Below are positions 1 to 12,198 of a stretch of DNA of 64,000 nt, piece after piece (the first letter of the stretch is position 1; every line of letters begins with the position of its first letter). The stretch is from Gliomastix tumulicola. Lineage: Eukaryota; Ascomycota; Sordariomycetes; Hypocreales; Bionectriaceae. A program made the translations under genes and the position numbers. The notes under the pieces are model-generated. The model was given only the letters and a program-made list of their open reading frames with translations. It had not been told where the DNA came from and ran no database searches. Location: assembly GCA_001599755.1 (NCBI GenBank), contig BCHX01000002.1, forward strand, positions 3,144,330 through 3,208,329, read 5' to 3'.

Positions 1-290
1 CCGCCGCCGCTGCTGCTGCTGCGCACGTACATGCGCGCCGGCGCCGATGACATGTGACCGGGGGGGGACGATTCATGAGCATGGGCATCTCAGATATCGA
101 TGATGAATAAGGCACATGGTTCTATCTCCCCGGACGGAGAAACCAAAACTCGGTCTGCGGCGCCGGTGTACGAAACGGGCACAGACGAAGGAGCCCGAGC
201 GTCATGAGGCATGCATGAGTAAGGGAGGTCTCACCCGCCCGGTCCGTAGGGCTAGTCCCCGATGGGCCACAGCATCTGCAGGTGTGTCTG

Positions 291-320
291 AGTGTGTGTG
301 AGTGTGTGTGAGTGTGTGTG
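291..320. repeat. GT-rich 10-bp tandem array
   Basis: Three copies of the 10-mer AGTGTGTGTG follow each other, then more GT dinucleotides to about 325. This is a microsatellite in non-coding DNA. Confidence 0.85.
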
Positions 321-2769
321 TGTGCGTGAGTCTGGAGTGCTCGATGAGAGATCTAACGACACGCCCGCCATCGGGGGCTGCAGGCTGGAGACCCGGTGCA
401 TGTGTGCACAGCGAGACAGCACGCCCGTTGGCTGGTCCTCGCTGGAGATGTGTCGTTTGGAGGACATCCCCGTGGGTCGATTGGTTGCATTACGTTGGCG
501 TGAATCAGCAGTCACAAACGAGATGTGTGCTGCATGCGCATGGCATGGGGCGCGGCATGTCCATGCAGGGGGGCGACTGGGCTGGCTTCCTGTGCGCGAT
601 CGTGATCTCTGGGAGGAGCGGTGCTGAAAAGGGGGGGCGTGCAGGCAAAGAACACGACCAACCAACCAACCAACCAAACAACTGCCAGCCAGACAGGGCC
701 CGTGATGGAGGACAAGGGGGGGGGGGGGGACATCCAAGGGACATTGGGCCATGGAGGAAGGCCCGGATAGAGGGCGTCTGATCTGCCCTGGCGGATCCCC
801 TTCACTCTGTTGTCATCCTTGCGAACCCATGCCCGCTCCATTTTTGGCTGCTGTGCTGATTCCGTGCCCTTCGATCATCATGGGGAATTTCAGAATGGCG
901 TCTTGGGCACCACGGGATTCTCACACACTTCTCGATCTCGATGAACAAAAGGGAGCATGACCTTCTTGCAGCCAGTACCCACAGTGCCAGCACAGGCATC
1001 ACTGCCACAAGTACCTTCTGCGTACCTCAAACCCTCCTCAGGTTCCTTCATCCTCGTCCAGGCCGGTCTTAGCGAAGGGGAGGAGGGGACGGAATCAACG
1101 TTATGGTCCCTATCATCGCGATCGTCGGGTCGTCTCTGCGCAAGCGAGGCGGTTGCCTGCCGCCATACGCAGGGCAGGCCGACAGCATCGTGATAGACCG
1201 CCTCGTAGCGACTCCCTTTTCCAATATACCTTCCATCAGTTGCATCTAAGCATAGAAGCTTCCATCGTGTTCTCTTCCCACTGTCACCTCTCACCTGCCG
1301 CCGCCGCCGCCGCCGCTCGTACGACCTGTGCATCGCCAGTACGACCGTGGCGGACAGCAGGAATGCCTCATCTCACCCGCGGAGATGTGCCTCGTGAGCA
1401 TCCACCGGGCCTTGTCTAATAGCGGATGCGACGACGGTTCGACCAGGGTCTGGCGAGTTTGCGCCCCTCACCTCCCTCCCGTTCTCTTTGTTCTGAGCGA
1501 CCTGATAGGTATGGACAAGGCCGAGCGTGTGCGTCCCTGCGTGTGCTTTCCGAGCGTGCCGGACTCGAAACGGTAAGGCTTGGTGTGGCTGGAATGGGGA
1601 CTGCTTTGACCTTATCACAGAACCCCCGCCCTCCGCCCTCCGCCCTCCCCTCCGGTTACCAACCCTACAGCTGTGTAATCTTCAGGTTGGTTCAGGGTCT
1701 GAGCCCTTGAGGACCGTGCTCTCGCGAACGACGCATCTCCTGGACGAGGCCAGCATCGTGAACCTCAGGGGTCCAGGGGACCTCTCGAAAGGGGGCTGCC
1801 CAGGACTTGCCGCTCAACGCAGGCTTGATGCATCACATCAGCTGGACGACCTGGGCGGAGTTGTCCTTCTTCATATGAATCCCTGCATCCGGGTATGCCC
1901 CATGGCGCGCAAGCGGCACAGTGCATGCAGAGACAGAGCAATAGGGACTTTGGTCTGCTCCGTCAGAAATTCTCGAGAATGCCATGGTCGATAAGACCGG
2001 AGATGCCACAACCCCCTCATACCACATGATGGTATTTTTGAACTTTTCGTGGCTTTTGTCAGACAGTGTGCGAAGTAACACAAAACCGGGGCGCCTCGCC
2101 CGTCTTCCCCGGAGGGTGGGAGAGGACTGGCTTGCTTACTTTATCGTATGAGAGCGACTGAGTGTACCTGCCACACTGATGCAACATCTCCGTTATGGTC
2201 CCATCCTCCGAGCCCTCCGGGTGCTGTCTGTTGCATTTTGGGAAGTTTCGTTCCGGGCTGGGGGAGAGGCTGGTGATAGGTTGAGGCCGAGTTGGGATAC
2301 CTTCTGCTGCAGAACTGTCAGGCTCTCGAAGGTTTCTAGAATCCTGCAGTCCCAATTCCGAGGAAATTCACCACCTCCCGTCACGATTCTGTCTGCTTCT
2401 TTTCTTCTTCTGGAATCCGAGGGTTGATGCGTAGGGTCATGCAGGGGTTGAGGCTTTCCTGATGCGACCACTGTCCGTAGCTCTCCTGACCGGGATAAGC
2501 TAGGCACACAACTCTACCTCGTCTCGATCAAAGTTAAGGTTGTTTCGGTAAATTGAGTACGAGCAGACGAGTTGAACAGTAATCCTCGACGGGCGGGCCA
2601 ACTCAAGACGGGGCAAGCTTTCAATAGCGGGCGTACCGTACTCCTTTTGCGGCGGCTGCCTCGCATGGAATGGTCTTGAGAGGTAGACCATATGACACAT
2701 CGATCATATTTTGTCCTTTGTCCTCGAGAAAACCTGGCTGAGACGCGTAAATGCTGCGCCAAGTGGCGG

Positions 2770-2789
2770 TTTTGTGATGCATCACAAAA
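2770..2789. repeat. Perfect 20-bp palindrome
   Basis: The sequence reads TTTTGTGATG followed by its exact reverse complement CATCACAAAA, with no spacer and ATGCAT at the centre. It lies in non-coding DNA. Its function is unknown. Confidence 0.9.
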
Positions 2790-5454
2790 TCTCTGGGTCA
2801 TAGTTCCTACCCTATAGGCTTGTAGCTGCACGCGATCGCGCGATCGCGCGCCACGCACTTCCAGCACTCCCTTAGGACCGACACAAAGGATGGCATTTCG
2901 TCCAAGGGCGTGGCTAGCACGAGAACCGCAGGTTGCGAGAAGCAAGAAAATATTAAGGGCTAATTAGCCCAGTCATAGGACGGCGCCCAACGGCCCCCTC
3001 CGAAGATCCTGTTTAGAATCCGAGATCTCGATCGTGGCTTTACCCCTTCCAAGGAAGAGGGCACAGCTGCCAGCTAACAAAGACGAAAGCGACAGCGATC
3101 ATCGCAAGGTGCTGTAGCGACGGCGGGAAGAAGAAAAAAAACTGGGCGCGTGTCCCAAGGGTCCAGCAGGGGTTCCGGGGGGGTGCTCATGGCCATGCTC
3201 AGTCATGATGCACCGCAAGGCGTCGTCTGTACTGTAGATTGGCCGGGGAGGGGGGCGTATGCCTAGCAGCACCCAGGATATGGGGCATTAAGCGCTGGTG
3301 CTGGTGCTGTCAGGCTCTGCGATCTCGATCGAGGAAATGAAGCTGTTCCGCTCTTTGGACTCGTGTCTCTGGACTGTCCTGCCATGAGCACGCGGCGCGC
3401 GATCTCGATGCCGGCCTGTTTCCCGAGTCTGAGGTGAGGCACGCAGACGTGCCCGTCTTTGTCCATCAATTCTTGAACTCCAAGCCTAAATCCAAATCCA
3501 ATAGCCGAAGCCAGGTACCGCAGACTATTGGCTTACTCACGCAACAGCCTCCGTCAGCTGAAGCAGGAAAGACGAAAAAGCGACCAGGTGTGCGGTGCCC
3601 CGAAGAATGACCCTGTATAAAGCGGGGTGCTGGTTGGTTGCGGGATGGGCTGCTGCTGGCTGCCCTGGTGATCCTCTTGCGTTGTGCTAGAACCGCCGTT
3701 GGGCTTAGATCCGGATTACGAAGGGCAGAAACGGCAAGGGAATTCGATCCCCCATACAAACGATCGATGCGTGGCTACGTAACCGCCGCCCTCGATCATC
3801 AATCATCGATGCTCACCCCCTCGCCTTCTCCGCGGCAGCGGGCGGTATTTTTTGCATGGGAAATGCGAAAGGTCGAGTGATCCAGGGACTGCCGAAGTCG
3901 AAAAGTTAGGTAAGGCATTGGCATTATGCGAAAAAGGCAAGGCACGGGGGGTCTGAGTTCGATGCCGTGGTGGTAGCATTAGTGCCATTGATTCGAGAAC
4001 AGTGACAGGGCAACCAGGCCACAACCATGCGGGCTTCTCTGATGCGATTCCCGTGAATTCAACGGCCGTGATCGCGAGCCTCATGCCTGGGGGTCGAAGA
4101 TCTCTCTTCTGGCTGTAGATCTGCGAAAAGAAAGAATAGATAGTGCCACGTCGTGGCGCCGGTAGTCCCGTGCTAGTTCGTCCCTCAGGGAGTGGTAAGC
4201 CGCCTGAGCAAGGCTATCTGCCCTGGAAACAGGTCGTTAGCAAGGTCCCTGAATTGTCCCAGGACTCGCACGATCCCGGTGACGTAATTTGGCGTGATGC
4301 AAAGGGATCCAGGACAGCACCCTGAGCACATAGCCCTAGTTTGGCAGGCCATTCTCTGCAAAGGGAGGGCTGATGGTCGTCGTCAACGTTATGGGCTGGA
4401 TCAATAATTTTTCTCGTGAAGATATCAAAATTATCCCGGCCTAGGTTCCGGTAGAATAGCAGTGGTGAGAGTCGCATATGCAAGATGATACACAGTACAT
4501 ATCCATACATGGGGCATGTGTCCACTCCATGATGTTGTCTCTGCCGGGGTCTCGGGGTTTATGATTGGCGGAGAGCGGATGACGTCGTGTTGGCTTCCGC
4601 CCTTGGTCGAGGCCCTGGGACAGATTGAATTATTTGGAGGCGTGCAGGAATTGCTGGAGCGAGACTATTCGCATCGTCGTCGGTGGGATCGCGGACGCAT
4701 GAATGGTCTCATTGTCAGCAGTGCAAAGCTGCTCGTATCTCTGTGCCGTTGTCGCATACTCTCACTAACAGGTAGCTAATTCGGTAGCTTACGCCTTCAG
4801 GTACGGGTAGTGTCGTATCATCCCGTACTGAAGAAACGTTTTCGGAACGCGAGGGGCGGCGATCTCTCGTTCGTTCGGGCGAAGCCCAGTCTGACCACCT
4901 GCCAGGTGTGGCATCTAGAATAGTCATGAGCACATGCATCCGGCACGAATGGAAGTGGACAGTGCCCGACTTTTCGTCTGGGTGTGCGTTTGTGTGAGAC
5001 TGCCCCCCTCACCCCCCTTCTCGAGGTAGCATGGTGTTGTTGAATTCCCATGTTCCCCGTCGGGGACTCGACCTGGTGCAGCGGGTAAGTCGTAATTGCT
5101 GCGCGCGACATGGGCACAGCAGCAGCGTAACGGTGGTCACGGGGTCGCTTTGTGCGAGAGTGTGTGTCGGGGTCGAGCATGTCGTTGGCTGGCGGTGGTG
5201 ATGGAGAGGGTCAAGAGGGCGTGTCGCTTATTTTCTGGCGCAAGGGCCAATGAAGAAAGTCGGTCCCCACTAGGGTCCCTGTCAAACCACGCTCGATGTA
5301 CCTGGTGCTAAAAAATGAAGTCCGATTATTGGTCTGATCGCCCACCGGGTTCTCTTGGAAGGCGCAGGGACCCCTGCAGCGACCCTGGGATGCGGAAAGT
5401 GTGAAGCCCCCTCTTTCCTTCCTCCACCGTTTCCCTTTGGTTCTCTGTGGCAGC

Positions 5455-5484
5455 CCACTGCAGGCCACTGCAGGCCATTGCAGG
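5455..5484. repeat. 10-bp minisatellite, three copies
   Basis: CCACTGCAGG occurs twice in tandem, followed by CCATTGCAGG with one change. It lies in the gene-poor region and has no visible function. Confidence 0.8.
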
Positions 5485-8400
5485 CCTCTGAGACCACCTG
5501 TGGTAACCCGGCGCGTTTAGGGATGCCACATCCACTGAAGCTCCCAGCCAGCAGGTACTTCAGCGCCCTCGGGTATCGCAGCTATTTACACTCACAGCGA
5601 TATGCTCGCCGATGGCATCGCAACTATTGATTCTGCAGTGAGGGCAAGACCGTTCTAGTTTCGAGGTCGAACTAATCATTAATTCATCAACCCGAATCTC
5701 AGTCACTGGCTGACAAAGAAAGGGGTCCCCTCTGTGACCTCACCGTATTTCCGCTTCGAGGTCCTCGTTTTTCCAGAAGGCCGCGGGAATACGCTGTTGC
5801 AGCACGCTCACAAGCTGGGCGCTCGCCTTGCCCTGCGTGCTCAGCACCAAGACCAACCAACCCCTCGGGGCTAACTGACAAAAGAGGAGTGAGTCCTGCA
5901 GCTGGCTGGCTGCTTCTGCTGCAAGGCATCGTACACCTCACTGTAGACGCCCCCCCATGTCCCATGCTCGACAACTTGTCAGCAGGCAGTCGGGCTTCCA
6001 GAAGGGAAACCATGAACAGATTTCATGTGCATCAATCAGCAGGCAAGCATTGCATTGAGCACGACAAGCTGCGCGGAGATGGAGTGACAGATCAGGATCA
6101 GAGCATGGTGACTCGAAAACCTGGCTCTCGTCGAGGTTCACGCTTCCCACCTGGCAGCCGATCCTCCATGTGAACGCCGGTCTCTGCATGCGACCAATAG
6201 GAACGTTGCGCGATGGCAGACGGTCCTACACACCATCTCACCATCGGCTGTTCCCACCGCATCCGAGAAGGTTTGATGCCAGACCGACCTTACTTTGCCT
6301 TGCCTTACGTACAAAGCCAAAAATCACTAGGCTGCAGCTGATGGGCAAGATCAAAGCATCCAGAAGAATTCGGGAGCGCTATGTTCCTGGTTTCAGACAA
6401 ACCCTAGCCTCAGTCTGTCCAGTCCGGTGCTTGGTCAGCCTGGTGATGCTGCGCGACCGCGGAGAAGATATATTCGACGAAAAGAAGGGTTCTCCTGCTT
6501 GGGCCAGAAACTGGTCCGACCAGCAGGAGGAGTTCCCGGGGACGCAGCATCTTTGCTTTGAAGATGACAGATACGACTCTGCCACACTGGCCTTGCTTGC
6601 TGATGAGGCGTCGTGCTTTGTTCGGGGACTGATTCGATGGACCAAGCCCTTGCCAAGCTGCCTCCCTGCCTCCTGAGCTGGACTACCCTTGGTCCCTTTG
6701 CCTCCAGCAGCAGTCTCGAATCTGTTTTCTCCGTCCCAGGCGGCGAGATGAGCATTGACGTCACTGTGCCCCCAGAGCTGCCCCGTTTGCGAGACACGAT
6801 AATCAAACAGAAGGCTGCCCAGGGCTGGTGCGTGCCTCTCGGGGTACAGGACGAGTACGGGTGCTAGCGCTCATGCATGGAATGCAGACACTTACCGGGG
6901 GGGGGGGGNGGNGGAGGGGGGCGTGTCCCGTCGCACGTTGGGAGTTGCGTCGGCGCTCGTCGAGAGCCCATGAGAGCCCACGAGGTCCCTGGGCGACCTC
7001 GACAGCGCACCAGAATGGGAGGTTTGGCTCCTGAGTCCCAAGATGCCGGCCGGATTAATCCCCTTTGAGCGTCGCGATCGAGCTTTTGGCGGTGCGATCA
7101 GGGTCTGGGGAGGAGGGGCGTCGCTGGGCTTGCAGCTAGCAGGGGAGTCTTGGATCCAGGACCCCCTCCGCCCCGCCTCATGTCTCCGCTGAGCCGGATG
7201 CTGAGGTGCTTGCTGACCGGAAGGTCTTGTTTTCATCGTGTTGCTGGACAGGATGGTGTTTTGCAGATTATCCCTTGAATCGCCGGTGGTTTCTTCGCGC
7301 TGTCAGAAGTGCCGTCCTACCGACGACGACGACGACGACGATGTGCGGCTGTAAGAGAAGCTTACCAGGGCGGTGAGCTAGACGAATGGCAGGGTCAATG
7401 GTTGTCGCGGCCTCCCCGCCAAAGACAGGCATTGGTACGAGCACGGTCGCTCTTGGGCATTAAGCACGGCAGTCACAATTTTCTATGATATGGTGCACCG
7501 TTGAGGCCCGCCTGATAGACCCCTCCAAGGCTGCACTGGTCTGCACTGGTCAGCAGCGCAAACTACTACTATAGTAAAGTGCAAGTGTGGCTGCACTACG
7601 GTCGCTGCCTCTTCTGCCATCGAGTATCCCTTTGTTTGTTTTCCATCCTGGAAATATGGGAAAATCAAACCTTTTCGAGGGATGGAGATCATGGCACGAC
7701 AGATCATTGCAAAGACCCAATTGTTTCTTTGTCCTTTTTTTCTTTTCCCTCATCTTTTTTCCCTCTCACTAAAAAAAGGCTGCCGTTGTAATCTGGCAGG
7801 AAGGGCAGAAAAGTTCGCTGCCATCGCGATCGAAGATTGACGATCAGAACGACGTCATTACGGCGCCAGTCTACATCCAGCCACAGGGGTCATCTGCATC
7901 CCGTACAGGGTACGTGTCGAATACCCATTCACATGGTTCGTCCTGGGTGATGCCCTCAAGTACCTTTCGTATCGCCAGTACTCTGCCCGTACGTTCCGTG
8001 CCTTTTCGATCGTTTTATTATTATTTTTTATCTTTAGCATTGGGTTTGGGAAAGGGCAGCTCGGCCCCGTGCCTGCCTAGACCTTGGTTCGTAGAAACCA
8101 CGGCACTTTCCAAAGGTACCTACCTCATGTGTGCAAGCTCCTTCATCACCCGAGAGTGACGAAGTTTCTTCGACTGCTACGTACTCGTAGTTGAATAGAC
8201 GCTGCGATACTTCGCTCTGCCCGTTCTGCACCTCGCTGCTACCAGGATCTTCAACGTGAAAGCCCTACCGTGCGACCTGAAATGTCCTTGCTGGCGCCTG
8301 AGCCTCTTTCTGGAACAGTACGTACCAGCTGCTACAAGGGGCCGATCTTAAACTCACACCCAGCCCCGCTTCTGGCCGCTAGCCCACTAAGGGGTGTGGA

Positions 8401-8516
8401 GGCACTTCCTTCCATACTTTCTAATGCCTGCAACTTGCAGAAGGCACCCCCTAACCTTACCCTCATCTTTTTCCCCCATCCTGCCTGCCCTGCCCTGGCC
8501 ATCATCGCACCCTCTT

Positions 8517-8600
8517 TATATAATCTCCATCCCTTCCGCTCGTGCTCAACGGACCCTTCTCCTCCCCTTCCCTTTCCCCTCATTATCTTCTTCACATCTC
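8517..8600 (+). promoter_or_regulatory. TATA box and CT-rich start region of the C2H2 gene
   Basis: TATATAA lies at 8517-8523 and is followed by a long pyrimidine-rich stretch (roughly 8540-8600), a usual arrangement for transcription starts in filamentous fungi. It is about 265 nt before the ATG at 8786. The open frame continues upstream through this stretch and has an in-frame ATG at 8282. The promoter signal and the low-complexity, UTR-like composition argue that translation does not start there. Confidence 0.45.
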
Positions 8601-8785
8601 CATCTCAACTCAACATTCGCTCTGTGCCTTGTCCTCAGAACAAACAATCTGTTCTACCATCTCTCTCCCGTGAACAGCTAGTCCCGCCAGATCGCAGCCT
8701 GCCACACCAGACGCCTCGTCGACCTCAGCCACGACGCGAACACCCTACTGACAACCTCACCTTCACAACCGCATATTCAGTCAAT

Positions 8786-9634
8786 ATGCTCGCCCGCGAC
8801 GCTACCGGCCGCCGGGTCTCCCTCCTGAACGAGGATGCTGGCTACTTCCCCCAGCGCCCGCTTCCTTCGCGCCCAATGAGCTACACGTCTGCCTACTCGG
8901 CCCCTAGCCCATCCTCGCGCAGCAACTCGGCGTCCCCTCACATGCCAGAGCTCCTGCGATCGGACTCGTACGACTCCCAGACCAGTGACCCCGTGTCGCC
9001 CATGACGCCCTCCGTCGACTACTCCTTCTCCCGCACATCCCTTTATGCCCTCGGCGATTACGACAAGAGCTCACACCTCAAGCGCCCCATCTACTCGGAC
9101 GGCAGCCGCGCAACCTCGTACATCGACGACGATGTCAGCTCTACCTCTACTGGTGCCATGGAGCGACCCGGCAAGCGCTACCCCTGCCGCTACCGTGAGA
9201 GCCACGGCTGCGAGAAGACCTTCACCACCTCCGGCCACGCCTCGCGGCACTCCAAGATCCACACCGCCGAGAAGGCTGTGCAGTGCACCTATCCCAGCTG
9301 CCAGAAGAAGTTTACCCGCGCAGACAACATGAAGCAGCACCTCGAGACGCACTTCAAGGACAAGAGCCGATCGGCTGCTGGCCCTCGATCCCACAAGACC
9401 TCCGTGGCTGATTCGCGCCGCACTGGCAGCTCCAGCCGTGGCCGCTCGTCTCGCGACGTGCACGGCCAGTGGGAGGCTGACCACTACCCTCTGCCTTCGC
9501 CTCACAGCTCGGGCGCATGGGACATGCACGGTCTGAGCCTACCCCTCCTTAACCGACCTGTCATGTCGAGGGCACCGAACAGCGGCCTCGACGCACTGGC
9601 CATGGCTGTGGCATGCCAGGAGGGTGGGCGATGA
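8786..9634 (+). CDS. C2H2 zinc-finger transcription factor, Nrg1/CSP-1-like
   Basis: Single-exon gene of 282 aa. Residues 1-125 are Ser/Pro-rich and probably disordered. Two C2H2 fingers follow. Finger 1 uses C134, C142, H155 and H159, with an unusually wide CX7C; finger 2 uses C167, C172, H185 and H189. Finger 1 contains FTTSGHASRH, which resembles the FTTSGHLARH of yeast Nrg1. Known Nrg1 and Neurospora CSP-1 are repressors that recruit the Tup1/RCO-1 corepressor to glucose- and metabolism-related genes, so a nuclear repressor role is inferred. The tail is basic and Ser/Arg-rich, then ends with a short hydrophobic LDALAMAVA segment. The ATG at 8786 is chosen because it lies downstream of a TATA box and a CT-rich leader. 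Family assignment is moderate; zinc-finger identity is strong. Confidence 0.85.
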   Translation: MLARDATGRRVSLLNEDAGYFPQRPLPSRPMSYTSAYSAPSPSSRSNSASPHMPELLRSDSYDSQTSDPVSPMTPSVDYSFSRTSLYALGDYDKSSHLKRPIYSDGSRATSYIDDDVSSTSTGAMERPGKRYPCRYRESHGCEKTFTTSGHASRHSKIHTAEKAVQCTYPSCQKKFTRADNMKQHLETHFKDKSRSAAGPRSHKTSVADSRRTGSSSRGRSSRDVHGQWEADHYPLPSPHSSGAWDMHGLSLPLLNRPVMSRAPNSGLDALAMAVACQEGGR

Positions 9635-10558
9635 GCGCGCCATGCCCAGGTCTTGCTTACTTTTCTACCCATGGGTCACGCAGGGCCCTGGGGTCGCCGG
9701 TGGCCGAGGCGCTTACCACCCCCGCAACCAGGACACACAGGCACAGGCACCGCACACTCATCCACATGCTCCCCATCCGACCTCTAGAGAGCTGAACGGG
9801 CTTTATTGCGTGGCTTAAGGCACTGGGCCAGGGTTGGCTTGATTTGGCGAACTCTATCCATGCACAACGAATCCCTTATCCCCACTCACACACTTCCGCG
9901 CCCAATCACGGAGTGTGACTCAGATCAAGCTTGTGCCGAGCTACCCAACAAGGTCAATTTTCGATGCTTCTCGACTCGCCTATACATTCCACTCCCGTCA
10001 TAGTATCGTGTACTATACGAGCGGTCACGAGCTCTGCTCAACGCCGGGACATGTCGGGCCCTCTGCCTCAGGGCGCTTGGGGACAGGAGCTTCTCCGCCT
10101 AGTGGCTAGCGACCATTTGCATCATTTTACGACGGGCATTTCTGCCTAAATCGACAGCTTTTGATGATTTTCACCACTTTATTCCCAAACAGACGAGATC
10201 AACACACCTCGCTGTTAGTTTCTGCATTTTTTTGTCATTGCGCATGACCGGAGGGGGGATCAAAACCAAGGGAAGGCGTCAGACGGAGCCTTGGATGGAA
10301 TGAACTTGTCTTTTTTTTTTTTTTTTTTTTTTTACGAACCTGACGAAGATGTTTGGTATCGATGGCGGAGGGTTTAAAGAGCACTTGACGGGGCAATCCC
10401 GTACATATTTTTTTTTCTACAGTATATATCCCGCACAGTCAGCCTCGAGAGAGGCGATTGGTGCAAATGTACATAGCCAGCTCTTTTCTACCGCACCCTT
10501 TTGATGGCGCGGATGGACGAATATATTAGATCTATCATCTATATGAACGGTTCCCGCT
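9635..10558. other. Convergent intergenic region
   Basis: This is the 3' flank of the C2H2 gene (+) and of the acetate kinase gene (-). It contains a 23-T homopolymer at 10311-10333 and a second T-run near 10409. I see no gene in it. Confidence 0.6.
10311..10333. repeat. Homopolymer of 23 T
   Basis: Uninterrupted run of 23 thymines in the convergent intergenic region. It is likely length-variable and prone to assembly or sequencing error. Confidence 0.9.
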
Positions 10559-11896
10559 TCAGTCCCAGAGCTTCTCCATGTCTGCGCATGTCTTTGCCAT
10601 TTCGAACTGTTCGTCGGTTTGACAGACGAGCACCTTTTGATTCTTAGACGGTGCCGTGATGTCCTCTACGACTCCCTCTACGCTCAGGTTCTCGTTCTTG
10701 CCGTCGTCTATCTCGAAGCCCAGACACCGCACCTGCCGGACGACGGCGGCTCGGAGCTTGGCGCTCTTCTCGCCGATGCCGCCCGCAAAGACGAGCGCGT
10801 CGACCTGGCCCTCGAGCGAGACGAAGTAGCTCCCGACAAAAGCCGAGACGCGGTCGACGAAGATGTCGAACGCGAGCCGGTGGCGCGGGTCCTCGGACCC
10901 GGCGATGGCGGCGAAGTCGGTCGTGCCCGTGAGGGCGGACCAGCCGGACTGCTTGTTGAGGATCTCCTCGGCCGTGGAGATGTGGAGGTTCTCTGTCGAT
11001 GCGGGGGAGAGTTTGCCGACGTCGCTGGCGTAGTGGAAGACGAGGCTGGCGGGGGGGAGGGAGGGAGGGAGGCACGAGTCAGTTAAGATAGAAAAAAAAA
11101 ATCCGGGGNACGGAGGAAGAATCGGATGAAATTACCTGGGGTCGATGCTCCCGCTGCGGGTGGCGCCAGGGAGACCGGCGAGGGGCGTGAGACCCATGCT
11201 CGTGTCCCAGCTCTTCCCATTCTTAACGGCGCACGCGCTCGCGCCGCTGCCGAGATGCAGAGCGATCAGGTTCAGGTCCGCAGGGTCTCGCCCGAGATAC
11301 TCGGCCGCAGAGCGCACGATGAAGGCGTAGCTGATGCCGTGGAAGCCGTACTTGCGGAGGTGGTTCTTGCGCGCGACGTCCTGGTTGATGGGGTACGTGG
11401 AGATGTGCGGCGGGATGGACGCGTGGAACTGCGAGTCGAAGCAGGCGACGTTGGTGGCCGAGGAGAGCTGCTTCAGGCAGGCGTCGACAATGGTGAGTGC
11501 CGGGCCGTTGTGCAGCGGTGCGAGGTCGGCGAGGGCCTCGATGTGGTGGTAGGTGTCCGTCGTGATGATCTGCGCGGTGCCGTAGTCCCCGCCGTGGACG
11601 ATGCGGTGGCAGGCGATGGCGACGTCGGACTCGGCGGAGATCTCGGAGAGCTCGGGGTCCTTGACGAGGGTGTCGAGGAGCAGTTTGAACGCGCCCTCTT
11701 GCCCTTTCACGGTCACTTCCTCGTTCTTGCTCACCACCGACGAGCCCCGCGAGTACTTCAGCTTGGCGGGCGGCGCGGTGAGCCCGCTGACCTGGGCGTC
11801 GGCGATCTGGGCCGGTGGAGCATTGAAGTTGCTGACAGTGTAGACGGAGATCTTGACAGAGCTCGAGCCGGCGTTGATAGCCAGGACAACCTTCAT
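10559..11896 (-). CDS. ackA: Acetate kinase
   Basis: Two exons, 11896-11136 and 11045-10559, separated by a 90-nt GT-AG intron that contains one ambiguous base (11109). The product is 415 aa, normal for the family. The N-terminus has the phosphate-binding INAGSSSVK signature of the acetate/propionate kinase (ASKHA) fold, followed by HRIVHGG, FHASIP, YGFHG, LHLGSGAS and, near the C-terminus, FAGGIGE. The enzyme interconverts acetate plus ATP with acetyl phosphate plus ADP. In fungi it is usually paired with phosphoketolase (Xfp), which is not in this window. Cytosolic location is inferred from the absence of a targeting sequence. The ATG is the first before the conserved MKVVLAINAG start. Confidence 0.95.
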
Positions 11897-12198
11897 AGTT
11901 GTCGTGTCTGTAGACGGTGACGTAATGGAGAGTTGAGTGATGGAATGGATGGGTACAAAGCCGCACGCACGCTTCGTAGCGCCCTCTGGAGTGTCGAGAT
12001 GATATAACAGAAACAATCAGGCCACTCTTGCAGCCGGGGTCGTATCGGATCGGGAACGCATGACGACATTTTGACATGAGCTGCAAACGCGGCGGGAACC
12101 CGGCGGGAGCCGATGATTTGCAGGTGGGTCTTTCGCCGGAAGCCGGACCGTCCGCAGGGGAGAGGAAAGCACAGCTGAGACATGCAGGCGCCGAGGTC
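11897..12198. other. Intergenic region between acetate kinase and GST fusion
   Basis: About 300 nt separate the acetate kinase start from the stop of the next minus-strand gene. A TGACGTAA (CRE/AP-1-like) octamer lies at about 11918. No gene is seen. Confidence 0.5.

Larger units (their letters stand above)
1..8785. other. Gene-poor region upstream of the C2H2 gene
   Basis: No convincing gene was found. Open frames on both strands are short, overlap one another in several frames and show no recognisable domain. The stretch holds simple repeats (a GT-rich 10-mer array at 291-320, an ACCA run at 657-679, a 14-G run at 716-729, CGA repeats near 7321-7341), ambiguous bases at 6909 and 6912, a short 10-nt minisatellite at 5455-5484 and a perfect palindrome at 2770-2789. 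Its right end is the promoter and leader of the C2H2 gene. A short trinucleotide-rich open stretch at 1-53 could be the start of a gene leaving the window to the left, but too little is present to say. Confidence 0.6.

Noticed and set aside
1..53. Possible start of a minus-strand gene (ATG at 53-51 leading into a Ser/Gly-coding trinucleotide repeat)
   Set aside because: Only 17 codons are inside the window and nothing identifies a protein.
6170..6676. 168-codon plus-strand open frame in the left gene-poor region
   Set aside because: No recognisable family, and overlapping frames of similar length occur on the other strand.
8282..8785. In-frame N-terminal extension of the C2H2 protein from the ATG at 8282
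   Set aside because: The stretch contains the TATA box and a CT-rich leader and has UTR-like composition, so the ATG at 8786 is preferred.
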